From: Chamaecyparis obtusa
Lineage: Eukaryota; Streptophyta; Pinopsida; Cupressales; Cupressaceae
Length of the DNA: 64,000 nt
Direction of reading: 5' to 3'
NCBI GenBank assembly: GCA_027943335.1
Contig: BSBK01000524.1
Coordinates: forward strand, 1,072,001-1,136,000
Part shown: one piece after another, positions 24,130 through 35,700 of the stretch
How positions within the stretch are numbered: position 1 is the first letter of the stretch
How the letters are laid out: every line of letters starts with the position of its first letter
Notes under the pieces: generated by a model
The model's database searches: none
Told to the model about the DNA's origin: nothing
Seen by the model: the letters and a program-made list of their open reading frames with translations, nothing else
Program-made: the position numbers and the translations under genes

Positions 24130-27100
24130 GAAATACTTGTCTAGAAATGGTTTGTGAAGCTTCAAGACCATATTCAATGCATTATCCGAACCATACATTA
24201 CAAACTTCAAAACCTCAAACTTTACTTCTAGCTTAGCAGCTAGCTCAACTAGGCTCTTGGCAATAGAAAGGTGGGGATCTTTCTAAACTAATTCCTTTGC
24301 ATGGACTAACTATCTTTACATAGCCTCCAAATGAGGTGTTAACATATTTTGAATGGAGAGTATTCTAGCCCTTATCTTACCATCATTAGCCACCAACTTA
24401 GATAATCTCCCTTGAGCATGTAGAAGTCTTGTATAATGCATAGAGTTGGAACTTGCATACATGCTCAATGAATGACCTATAGACTTGATATCTAACTATA
24501 TCATGTCTACCAGATCCTAGTTGTCCTTGGTAAACTCTTCTACATTTCACAATTTCTTATATATAGAATGTGCATTATGTACAACTTCTTTTGAGTTTCT
24601 TATTAAGGTAGAGAGTTCTACTTGCTTCACTGCAATGTGTGTAGAGACCTTATTAAGGACATTGGTCTCAAATTTCCTTTCTGACCACTACAACAACTTT
24701 TCATTAGCCTCGTTGTTATCATCAGCCACTTTCTTGACAATATGAATGAGTTGTTCCAGAATAGGGTTAGATTCATTTACATCAATCATATCAAAAGAAT
24801 CTATGAATATACATTTTATTTCATGAAGCACTTGCTTTTTTTGATGCTCCCTTCTCATTTCTTCCTGTTTGCTCTTCTTCTTCAGCAGATCTTGCAAAAT
24901 TTTCATTTTTTCATGGGTCAAGTTATCTGTGTCCCATTTTGGAATCACAATAAGTTCTTCTAGTATCACCTATGTAGTAGGATATTTCTCCTTCTTTTTT
25001 GTGACTTCTTCCTATGTGTTGTACCACTTGACATCTATATAAGAGATTTTATTGCCTCTTTCTCCTTAGGCTCTTGAATATCCTTTGCTTTTTTTGTCTC
25101 TATCTTTTCATTTTCCTTTTCCTTTTCTTCCACATGAGGTCTTACTACAACTAATGCAAAAAAAATTTCTTGCTCTTCAATTATCTCCTCGGCAGATGTA
25201 GGTTTAGGTGTAATTACCAATTTATCCTAGTCCTTGGTAGTAGTACTTTGACCAGCTAGAGGATCAACTATGACTATATGTGGGCTCTCTGATGGAATCT
25301 CAATAGTTGATGTATCCTCAATCTGTGGATACTCTAGAAATTGCAATAACACTGGATTGCTACTCGGCAAATATGTATATTTGGCTACCTCGGCTTGAAT
25401 TTCCTCCTTGGTCAGTATATGAGTTTTCACTAGAGTGTCCTCAGTGATATCAACAATAGTTATTTTAGCTTTCTTCTCACACTCTTCAGTCTTCTGAATT
25501 GCTTCCTTCTAAATTTGAGGTTCACTAATATCCTCTTTATTATCTAAATCAACTCCCATAGATGTGCTTGCATCCTGTTGTGCACTCTTATCAATTATGA
25601 GACCAAAAATGATCTTCCACACCTTTAGGCTTTGTTGAACATCTTCAACCTTGTGTTGAAGGATAGAGTTTTTTCAAAGCTTGGGAATGAATCTATTCAT
25701 GTACAACTCTATATACTGTTGAATGAAAGCAGGGGGTAAGTCCGGTGTGACTTGAGCAAGAGTGCTCTCCCTGATTTGCTTGTCTGTCTTAAGGGCATAT
25801 TCCCATTTCTATGCTATCCTTAGATATAAATCATTAGGAATCAAATTCCCCAATTGAAGTGGTGTCATCTTAAATATACAGAGCATCTCAAGCCTTGATT
25901 GTTCTACTCTCTCCTTATCCTCAATACTCATATTTTCAAATTTTATTTGTTTGAAGCCTGCTAGGCCACCAGTGCTCTTGATGTTGTGGCATATTTCATC
26001 CACAATCAGTGTTTTCTTCTATGATGGTATCTTCTTCTTAATTTCCTCATCACTATTGCTTTCCTCATCATCCTTTTCCAAAATATTTTTTCTTCTTGGT
26101 TCCTTTCTTATTTGGCTTGGCACTGCCTTAGGTTGAACTATTTTTCTTTTCCCTGAAGTAGGGGATTTTTTTTGTGGCTTGGCAGCTACAAAAGTAGAGG
26201 ATGCCCTATTTCTCAGCCTAATTACTAGTGAGGAGATGGGATTTGGTTTCTATATTTTCTTCCTTATGGGCTCGGCAACTGATGCCTTCTTGCCTTTCTT
26301 TTCTACCACTTTCTCCTCCTCTTCACTTTCACTTGACTCACTTGACTTATCCTCTCCTAATCCTTGAGTTAGTTCTAAAGGTGCATCTATCTATTCTCCT
26401 CCTATCATATTCTTAATTTTTTTCACTATCTTTTTCCTTTTTCTCTCCATGGTAGCAAAATTTAATCCCATGGTTATCTTGGCCCTAGCTACCTCATAGG
26501 TTCCAAAATGTGTGGCCTTCTTCTCAACTTCCTTAGCTAATAAGGTTGTGATTTCTATTTTTGTTTCATCAATGTTTACCTCATAAGGTAATGGCATTAG
26601 CCATGATACCCTTAGTATTACAACTTGTGCATGTGTATTTAGTGTCTACTAGAAAGCATATGTCATGATCATACTTCTCTACTAATGATACAAGAATTCT
26701 ACTTATTTTCCTCATTTTATTCTTAAAATCAACATAGTTCTCCATAATGCTTTCAAAATTATCACCCATTTCACCAATAAACTCATTAGCGTAAACTATC
26801 ATTGGTCTATTCTTATCCCATTCTACTCCAACAGTAGGAAAACTTTTTTGAATGTAGAAAAAAAAAAAACAAGTAGGGAACCGAACTTACACATAGAATT
26901 CTTTTCTTTTCAGATTGATGTAAGATTCTCAGAAAGCTATGTCAGTTGGAGCTTGGCAAGGTCATATATATGATTCTTCTTTATTATCTTCCAAGCTTGG
27001 TTCACTACCATGCATGGGACACTATCCAACCAACTTGAAAAATAAAATTTTTGTGCTATCACCCTTACTGCAAATTCAATTTCTAGGTCGGTGATAGTGG

Positions 27101-27644
27101 AGATAGTCATGCCTTGCTTGTTCCATACTACATGTGTGTTTTCTTTTATTTCCTCCTTTCTTTGACATCTCACATTTTTCTTCCCAGTGAGCTTAGGGTA
27201 TCCAGTTACCTGGTGAATCATATCTTTGGTGATTTGGACTGGTCCATCCTCCAGCCATATTTTCATATCATGTACCCTTCTCAGTACAATCTTGATCTAC
27301 TCTACTTTGAAATTTTGCAAAAAATCAAGGGCATGAACAGACCCTTGCTTGGGAACCTTCTGGTGTTCTGAATTCAACACTTCGTTGCTGCATAGTTTAT
27401 CGTACACTTCTCTCAATTCATAATCACTGATTTCTCCAATTTTGCACATATAACATGAATGAATATCATTTATCATTAAGAGTTTCTTTGGAATTGACAA
27501 CAAGGCTCCAATTAGATCTCCCATGATTGCACTTTCTGGAACAGCCTGAAACTCTTGTGGCTTGCATGCCTCGTTCCTTACTAATTGAACATTGAAAACC
27601 TCTTTTCCTTGCTTCTTCATTGCATTTGATGATGATGATGCCAT
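24130..27644 (-). pseudogene. Element A ORF2: long protein of unknown function
   Basis: A likely start is the ATG at 27644 (MASSSSNAMKKQGKEVF). In order: 27644-27297 (NVQLVRNEACKPQEF, VYDKLCSNEV), 27266-26937 (ITKDMIHQVTGYPKLTGKK, FYFSSWLDSVPCMVVNQAW), 26802-26581 (LVSLVEKYDHDICFLVDT), 26597-26391 (LPYEVNIDETKIEI, KRKKIVKKIKNMIGG). Then come Lys/Glu-rich, probably disordered or coiled sections at 26003-25809, 25430-25227 and 25220-25035, and a helical C-terminal part at 24969-24688 continuing to about 24130. Stops break it into pieces. Short collinear motifs match ORF2 of element B. I recognise no enzyme motif. The N-terminal half might be related to a plant transposon-associated domain, but that is a guess needing profile searches. 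Confidence 0.6.
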
Positions 27645-28320
27645 ATCTTTTAACTTAAGGGTTTGAATACTGAAAATATTTACTTGATAAAATACCTTGC
27701 ACAAGTGTTCTTCAAATATTTTGTGGATGGCACGCTGTGAAGATTTCTGCAAATCACACTTAGCACTAATCGGACTAGTTACTCACTCTTGAATCTCTCT
27801 AAAAAAATTCTCAATTCACTAGTAAAATAAAATAAATGGTAACTTCCTGCTTTATAGACTTCAAATGGTTGGATTAGGGCTTCATTAATGATCTGCACAC
27901 TTTCTAGGTGAGATACAGCAGTTTTGGCAATCTCATGTTAAATTCGGTCAACATAAGCTTGGTCGATACAACCATTTGGTTACAGCTCGGTGTACATCAT
28001 ATCTCAACTATCACAGGTACTTAGAAAATACTAGTGACTCAGACACTATAGACTAGAATACTGATGCTCGACATCAAATATGAAATGTAGCTCTTTGCTC
28101 AAATCTATCCTAATGCATCTTAATTTATGCAGATATGGACTTTTTCTCATCGAATGTTAGGAACTGATGTAAAGTAAAACATTATGAGATTCAGTTCCAT
28201 GCATACCTTCTTTTCTTAGTTTGAAGTAGTGTGATCACCTGATCCATCAGATTGGGTGACTATAGGTGCACTAGCTTCACTACTGCTTGCCTCTTCTTTC
28301 TTCTTCCATGTCTTGTTCAT

Positions 28321-29566
28321 CTAATTTCTCATTTGCTCAATGGTTTCTTCATTCTTTCTTTGATCACTACTCGGTATGTGTGTTGTGAAATCTTTCTTTA
28401 GGTGACCAATCTTATTGCATTTACAGCATACCATACTTCCATTCATCCAACTCTTGGATTTGCCTCTAAAATATTTCTTCAAACAATTTTCTCCAATGTG
28501 ACCATATTTTCCACAGTAATGACAACTGTACCAATTGTTGTAGTCCCAATTGTATGTATTACTCTTTTTTTTATGACTTAGTCTGTTGATTGGATGACCA
28601 CTTGGGTTTGGATCTACACTCAAATTCTCTATGTCCATATTTTTGATAGTTGTAACAATGTCCTTGAAATTTAGGTGAGGTGGGTGGATTACTAACCTTT
28701 GTCCTGCATTCATGTGCTTGATGTCCATGTTTCTTACAATTAAAACAATTTCCATTGAATTTAGGTTTAGAATCATACTTAACATGTTTTCTTCTACAGA
28801 TGTTGGATATATGTCCTAGCTTTCCACAGTGATGACATGTGGGCTTGTTGTTCTTTGTTTTTGCATTTCTTTTCTCTCCACTCTTTGATGATTCTCCTTC
28901 CTCAGTAGATGATAAGTGCTCATCATGTCCAAGTCTAGATGTATCACTAGATCTTCTAGGCAACCTTAACAGATCTTCAAAATATCTTATAGCTTCATTA
29001 GGCTTGTTCATCCTTTCATTGATATCCTTTTCAGATCTTAGTTCATTCCTCAGTTGATTGTTTTATGATCTCAGATTGGTGAGTTCCACATCTTTCCTGC
29101 CCAATTCTTGATTAACCAGTAGTAGTTGATTTACCATGTCTAGTTTATTGTTTGTTATTCTTTGCATGTCACTTGTACTCTCATCAAGTCTCATTGATAT
29201 TTTTCTTTTGTCTTCTTCAGCCATTGTCTTATCTTCTTCAGCTTTCTTTTTATGTTCTACAACTTCACAGAGTCTCACATATCGTATTTCTTGTTCTCTT
29301 TTCAAATTTTTGATGTCCTCATTCAGTGTGTTGTTTTTCTCTAGTAGCTCTTTTATGGCTTTGTCACTTTCTGTAAAGTTTCCACTATCAAATAGTCCAG
29401 TAGTATCCTCTTCTTCATATTGTGTTTCATTCTGTTGAATAGCTATCTCTCTTCTTCTGCTTAAAGATTTCTTCAGTTCTCCTCTGGCTGTTTCAAGTTG
29501 TTGCAATGCAAGTTGAATGTCAATCTTATGATTCTCTATGATTTTTCCAAACTTATAAACCTTCAT
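28321..29566 (-). pseudogene. gag: Element A ORF1: gag-like coiled-coil protein with five CCHC knuckles
   Basis: It starts at the ATG at 29566, only about 50 bases after the primer site. The first 167 codons (29566-29063) are Lys/Glu-rich coiled coil (LEKNNTLNEDIKNLKREQE, KKAEEDKTMAEEDKRK). Next comes 29011-28571 with knuckles CHHCGKLGHISNIC (28837-28796), CFNCKKHGHQAHEC (28747-28706) and CYNYQKYGHREFEC (28657-28616; second Cys lost). A frameshift leads to CHYCGKYGHIGENC (28524-28483) and CCKCNKIGHLKKDF (28428-28387; last Cys lost). Knuckles of this type bind RNA in retroelement nucleocapsids. No canonical copia capsid domain is visible before them. Confidence 0.75.
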
Positions 29567-29613
29567 CTCAAGATCTTTATCTCACAAGTGATTATAATTC
29601 TTTAGGAGACTAA

Positions 29614-29625
29614 GCTCTGATACCA
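29614..29625 (-). other. Element A primer binding site, tRNA-Met
   Basis: Minus strand TGGTATCAGAGC, the standard initiator-Met primer site of plant copia elements, two bases from the LTR end at 29628. Confidence 0.92.
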
Positions 29626-29627
29626 AT

Positions 29628-30841
29628 TGTTGGAAATCTATTGGGAAAGTGTGATACTAAGAAGGGGGGTGAATCAGATATCACTGATTTATACATTTTG
29701 ACATAAATGAAACTTTCATAGTATTAGCATAAAACTCAACAAGTTAACAGATCTAATAAGCTAATCATCACCCATGAAAATGAACATAACACAATAATTT
29801 TGGTTACCTAGAAACCCTTGAAAGGTAAAACTGGGGTAGGGATGACACCCATAAATCTTCACTACTACAATATAAAGTTTGCATGTTAGGGCTACAAGTT
29901 TGATCACAAAATATGATCTACCCTATGAGAGGTCTACCTTGTTAAGAGCTTTGAGATTTATACAATCTACCTTGCAAAAGCATTTAAAACTTACAACTAA
30001 GTAAGCACTCGGTTAAGAGATTTACTAAGGTCTGTCAAAACCATTCTGCTAAGATATTTACCCTGATACACTTGTTAAAATATCTCAGTACCTGATCCTT
30101 CAGTTTTCATTGTGATGTTGATTATAGATATTCTCCTTATAGTATAGATTTGATCTCTTTTATCAAATATGTCTTTGTTCTATCCTTCACTACTTTTCTC
30201 TATTTTTCTCAGTCACTGAACTCTATTTTTGATCATCAAAATACTTCTTTACTCTTAAAGTATGAGATCTCCTTCATACTCTTCTACTCATGATAATACG
30301 TTTAGAGTTTGAATCACATCTTATATAGACAATTCACTTTCTCAAGATTTAAGATCTACGATCTAGATTGTCTCTTTTTGTCCCTTAACCTTTCCCTAAT
30401 TCTCATTTGGTTACATGTGTTACATAGGGATTAATGATTACAATACAAGAGCATAATCACCTCCATGATTTCCTCAAAAAACAATAAATGAAATATGAAT
30501 GTAGGCCAAAATGGTTTACCTAAGTATTTGTGCCATAACAAACACATATGTCAATTATGGCTTGCTCGGCATTTGATATCTCTGGCACTCGACATTCACT
30601 ATTCGTTATAGTCTACTGCTTGGTACTATCATCTTTAGATAACTCGACAAAAGCTGACTCAGATGATACTGAAGTACTTGGTGACCACTATTTTACTCGA
30701 CGGTGACTTGCTTGGTAAATGTATAATACACATGACTCAGCCTATATGTGATGACTCGGTCACAGTGATGACCGACCAACATTTCCTAGAAAATGAATAA
30801 GCATAATACACTAATAGACAAAAAAACTTTAGGGATCAATA
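29628..30841 (-). repeat. Element A 5' LTR
   Basis: 1214 bp. The plus-strand ends are TGTTGG (29628) and ATCAATA (30841), where the other copy has ATCAACA. The hairpin GTGATACT (29651-29658) / AGATATCAC (29676-29684) encloses a run of six G. GTATGA follows at 30842-30847. Confidence 0.9.
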
Positions 30842-32714
30842 GTATGATACCCTATATGATTAGCTTAAAGCCCAATTAGAGGAGAAGTTAGAAGTCCAAA
30901 AAGAATACTCATCCTCTAAGTATGAAGAGGCCAATGAGGGATCCTATGAGCAGGATAGCCCTCCTCAAATGAATGAGCCACCTATCTTGTAGCAAGGACT
31001 AGAAGTACCTGAAATAGAGGTAACAAGTGAGCCTCAAAAAAAAAGACAAAGAATAGAGGTGGGAGAGTCCTCAAGGAAGAAAGGGTCAGAAAAGAAAATT
31101 GACAGAGTTGGTGCCCTGATTCCTGGTGATAGGCTTTATCATCACTAGTTGAGAAAAAGTATTAGAGAAGAAAAGAAGCTGGAAACTCAAGAGGAGGTGG
31201 AGTTTCCCCTCAAGATGTGTAAAGATGAAAGAGATTTGTATCAATAAGAGTTGTTGAATGATGATAATTTCATCAAGAGTGATGAATTCAATAAATTTAT
31301 CATCTGGAGAAAATAATAGGAAATAGGTAGCCAGATTCAGGTGACTGATGGCATTGATCCTAACAATGAAGCTTTACAAGCCCTAGCAACATATGACCCC
31401 AACTCTGAGAGTATCACTGTAGAAGAGGCCATGAAACTGGTAAAATCTAGTGGAATGTTTCTTGTCCTAGGATGGGATCTGGCTTTAGCCTTCATTATTA
31501 ACTAAATCACTAGGCAGCCAGAGGCTTAGTTATCTTATGAGACCCAAATTGGGGAGATGATTAGAGGTTGTGGATATGAACCTATGTCTCAAACACTTGC
31601 AATGTGGTCCCTAGATCCTAGGACACAAAATCCCTCCTTGATTACTGTTGTAGAGAAGATGGAAGGAGGTAAGATTATATGGAAAGTACATAACACAAAA
31701 AACCTTGAAGTCTCCAAGGCTATCACTCACTTTTCCCATCTCAATGAGGCTAAAATTGTACAATTGTCTAATAGGTATGGGAAACTTTTTGATGAGACAA
31801 TTTCCTTGGCTAAGGATAGAGAAATCTTTTTGATGAGGATCAAGGTTTTGGAGGAAGAACTACAGGACCTGAAGGTCAAGTTAGAGGAGGCTTCAAAGGT
31901 TGCTCCCCCTTGAGTTCCTGATATTGAAGCTCCTGTAACTCTAGTCACAGAGGATCCTGTTGTGTCAAGTGAGAAATCAGACAAGGATAGGAAGGAGGCT
32001 GCACTCAATGCCTTAGACAATATAGTGCAACATAGATTTGAAACAATAAAGGGAAAATAGATGTAGTCCATGATTCATTCAGTTTGTTGCACAAGATTAA
32101 TGAAGATGTAAAGGCTGCAATGACAACTTTGGAGCCATTGTTCGGCATATGGTCATGTGGAGGCCCATTATTTGAAACATTGGAGGTGTTGCAACCTCAC
32201 AGGCCAGACATCCCAGATTCAATTAGCTAGGTAGGAGAGATGATTGAGCTGATTGGTGCAACTTTATCATTTTTAAGGGAAAGGCCAACCAGGTGAGATC
32301 AAAGGCCAATCATTTTTTAAGGGAAAGGACATGTCCAATCCTTACTTCAGCAAGTACATGCCTCCTATCCATAAGGAAAACAATGAAGTAAAAGGAATTG
32401 AGGAATGGAAAAATGATATGAATGCGTTGCTAATGGGGTAGGAATCATTACTAAATGAAGAGGGTACCTTGGATGTGGACAATTTTAATCATGTCTTGGA
32501 TGACATGTTCAAGTTTTAGACTAGTTTCATAAAGTTTTTTGTTGACACCAAGGCTATAACTGACTCCAGGTGGGAAAGGAAAATAAAGAAACTGCAAAGC
32601 CTAAAGAATTTCACGTGGCCAATAGAGGAGGAGGTGGCACTATGGGATAAGAGTACAAATCCCAAGAAGAAGAAACAAACTACAGCATATTTGGAGGTAA
32701 TGAAGGAAGATTGA
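30842..32714 (+). pseudogene. Region D, C-terminal part
   Basis: It continues the frame interrupted at 22588. One frame runs from 30842 to the TGA near 31913 with only scattered stops. It begins YDTLYD and includes SSSKYEEANEGSYEQDS, a basic patch (EPQKKRQRIEVGESSRKKG) that could be a nuclear-localisation signal, GMFLVLGWDLALAFI, and MIRGCGYEPMSQTLAMW. A coiled coil follows (FLMRIKVLEEELQDLKVKLE). Further pieces to about 32714 (GIEEWKNDMNALLMG, NPKKKKQTTAYLEVM) are in shifted frames. I do not recognise the protein. Its size and position among retroelements suggest an element-encoded accessory protein rather than a cellular gene. Confidence 0.5.
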
Positions 32715-35700
32715 GCAACACCTGGCAACTGATCATTAAGCACAGGGAGGGTAACTATCATAAAAAGGATAATGTATGTTAGTCGGTTTGGCAGTCATTA
32801 TCCACAATTACTTTTAGAAGTTACTTTGAACATCTACAGACAAAGGTGCCACCTGTTGAAGATTTAGAATGATTACAAAGATACTGCTCCAATCTTATTC
32901 TCCACTTCTTGTAATCATTGTAACTACTTTTGTCTTATAGTGTCTTTTGCTTTCCTAGCCATCTGAAGCTTTTTGTATCCTTTCTCTGAGGATTCCAAGA
33001 TGGCTAGTGATTTCTATAAATAGCAAGTTTTTTTTTTGTAAAGGATGGTGAATTTACTACTGCAATAGAGTTTTAGATTTTAAGGTCTTATTTTTTGTCA
33101 TTTTGTCATTTTGAATGTACTAATACAAAGAAATTTTAATGAGAATACAATGGAATCCCTTCGTACATTTTTTAATGTCTTCTTGTTTTTATTCTAAGTT
33201 CTTATATGTTAATTTTGCAAAGAATTTTTAATATATGGTTTACAAAGTAAATTGTGAAATTGTTCCCGAGTTTCTTTCAAGGGAAGGGTAATTCTTAGGG
33301 ATAATTTTAGAGGATTCATCATTTTTATGATAATTTGATGTCTGAGTGTGAGAATGAGAGGAATGATTTGCAAGGCATTTCATCTAGGTTTTGGGTGTGT
33401 TTGATTTAGAAGCTTTCTATAAATATATGTTCATTTGACTCTTTGCCCTAGAATTAGGCACTGGTATGTTCTTAAGAGGCAATTATCATCATCAATCTAT
33501 AAATGATAAAATATTTTAGTTTATGTTTCAAGAATATTGATGCTTAGTATTTGTATTTGATAAATGCAAGTAAATTTTGTTGATTCCTTAGAGAAGTGAA
33601 GAGAATTGAATACTTAAGGTACACCCATCTGAGCTTAAGGCTCAAAATGTAGGAGGACTTGATCCTCGTTAATTGGAGCTTTTGGCTTGTCAGATTTGAA
33701 TGGGTATAAGGAGTCAAAGACATTAAGTTGTCGCATTGTTGAAATCTGCAAGAAAAAGCCTCCAACAGGAGGGTGGGGGTGAGGTGGCATCTATGTGGAA
33801 TCAACATAGGTGCCACCAAGGAGGCACATAAGCCATGCAAAGTCCAAGACTTTCTCACACATGTGTGAGTAACTTGGGTTGTGAACAGTCAATGTGTACT
33901 CCAAGTACACATGTGTAAGTGTGTGTAAGAGATGTGTAAGAAAAAGTCCATTTTCATACTTAGGGTAAGTGTAAAAAGTGTCATCAAAAATTGTAAGAAG
34001 CCTTATTTAGGCAAGTTTTAGCAATTTTTGAAAAGGCAATTTTTAGAAATTTTCTCACATGTGTGAGCAAATAATTAGGACTAATGGGTGTAGAAATCCA
34101 AAAACTAGCCAGATTAACCTTAGTTAATTAGTAATTGGACCTATTAGATAGAAAGTGATGTGTGTAAGATAGCATCTAGGTTAGGTTTAGGAGTAAATTT
34201 AATTTAATTTAATTTAATATAATAATGGTTTAGTAGAAATAAAGCATGTGGGGGAACAAATAAATTAAAAATTTATTTAAAAGGGGAATATGGAGAAACA
34301 TGTATTAAATTAAATTTAATACATTATGAGGCGTAGTATTTAAATTTAATATAGTTAGTGAATAAATTTAATTAAATAAATAGATAAATGTAACAAATAT
34401 AATTAATTAAAAAAATTAACTATAATGTTATTTGTGGTCATTAATTAGATTTAATTTAATTAATGTTAAATGGATGAATTTAGGTGTCTACAATTACACG
34501 TGTATTATGATCAAAATGATCATTTCAAAATCATTATATTTCTTGGTCCTGAGTAGCTGCAAGAGATGATCATCCTCTGAGGAAGGATAAAAAGTATCAC
34601 AGGTATGGGATGAAAATATGGTCATGAGTTTTGAGCTATCTAAGTCTCTAATTAGTAATTATTGGCTAGGTTGAGATTGATATTAATATTAGATAATGAG
34701 GTTTTGAACTAGGTTCCTAGTTTAGTCTAACTTTGTCACCTAGTTGAGTTGATAGTGTTTCTTTTGTTTTGAACTAGGTTCCTAGTTTGGTCTAAGTTCA
34801 TCACCTAGTTTGGTCTAGCCTTTTTCCCCAACAAAAGAATTTTTAATTCCTTTTTTAGATCCCCCCAAGCCTCTTCAGATTATCCAAAATCCTTGCCACT
34901 TCCCAAAATGGTCACATTCCTCAAGGATTGATGATTTGGATTTGAGACAAGATATGTCTTTATGGCATATCTTTCCAACCCCTTATGTCCTCTAAACTCC
35001 TTACATGGTGACACTTGTCACCATTCTATGGATTTGAGAAAGCACAATCCATGCTCTCTCTCTTGAATGCATACTATCCCTTCCTCATCCTTTAATCTCA
35101 ATCATCCATTAAACCCTCCTCTTTCCTATAAATTGAAGGCTCTTTTTCTTCATTTCGATCCACCTTTTATGTAAATTTATCATGTTAGTTTGAATCCAAA
35201 ATCATAGTTGTTGTCATGAGGATTACACCCAAAATGCTAAAGTATGAAACCAAGCAATCCCGTGAAATATGGAAATACTTTCAGGTATGTGGATTTAACT
35301 ATGATAAAAATCAATCTCCAGATTGTGGGCCAACTTCCCCTATTGATCACCTAAAACTATCTTTGCCAGGAAAAGAGATAGAAATAAATTTGGAAAATTG
35401 AAACCTATATTTAAATGGTTGATAAACCAAAATATGTATTTTCAAACTCACTAACAGCCAATGACTCATAATAAATTTGAATAAGCTAATCTTTTTTCAC
35501 AACTCAAATTCACCAACCAAATTGGATAAAGGTTAAGAAACAAATTCTTAGAAAGGGAAGGTAACTTCTACAATCCAAGTCACTAAAACCCAATTAACAC
35601 AAGATGAAACTGAAATAATGTTAATACCATGCCTAAGAACTGAATACTTGAATGCAAGTTAATCACAAGGCTTTGCCAAAATTGTAGAAATTAAGGAAAA

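Larger units (their letters stand above)
22589..30841 (-). mobile_element. Element A: copia-like LTR element without pol
   Basis: It has two LTRs of about 1.2 kb, a tRNA-Met primer site, a polypurine tract and a GTATG(A) target duplication. Read on the minus strand: LTR, primer site, ORF1 (coiled coil plus zinc knuckles), ORF2 (unknown, very long), polypurine tract, LTR. No copia GAG-pre-integrase, DDE integrase, RT or RNase H motif was found in the 5.8-kb interior. Element B has the same plan. It sits in D and splits it. Confidence 0.88.

Noticed and set aside
29136..29438. Ser/Leu-rich plus-strand ORF that looks membrane-like
   Set aside because: It is the antisense of the coiled-coil ORF1 of element A; Lys/Glu codons read in reverse give Phe/Leu/Ser.
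33544..33858. Minus-strand ORF of 104 codons
   Set aside because: No motif and no neighbouring coding evidence.
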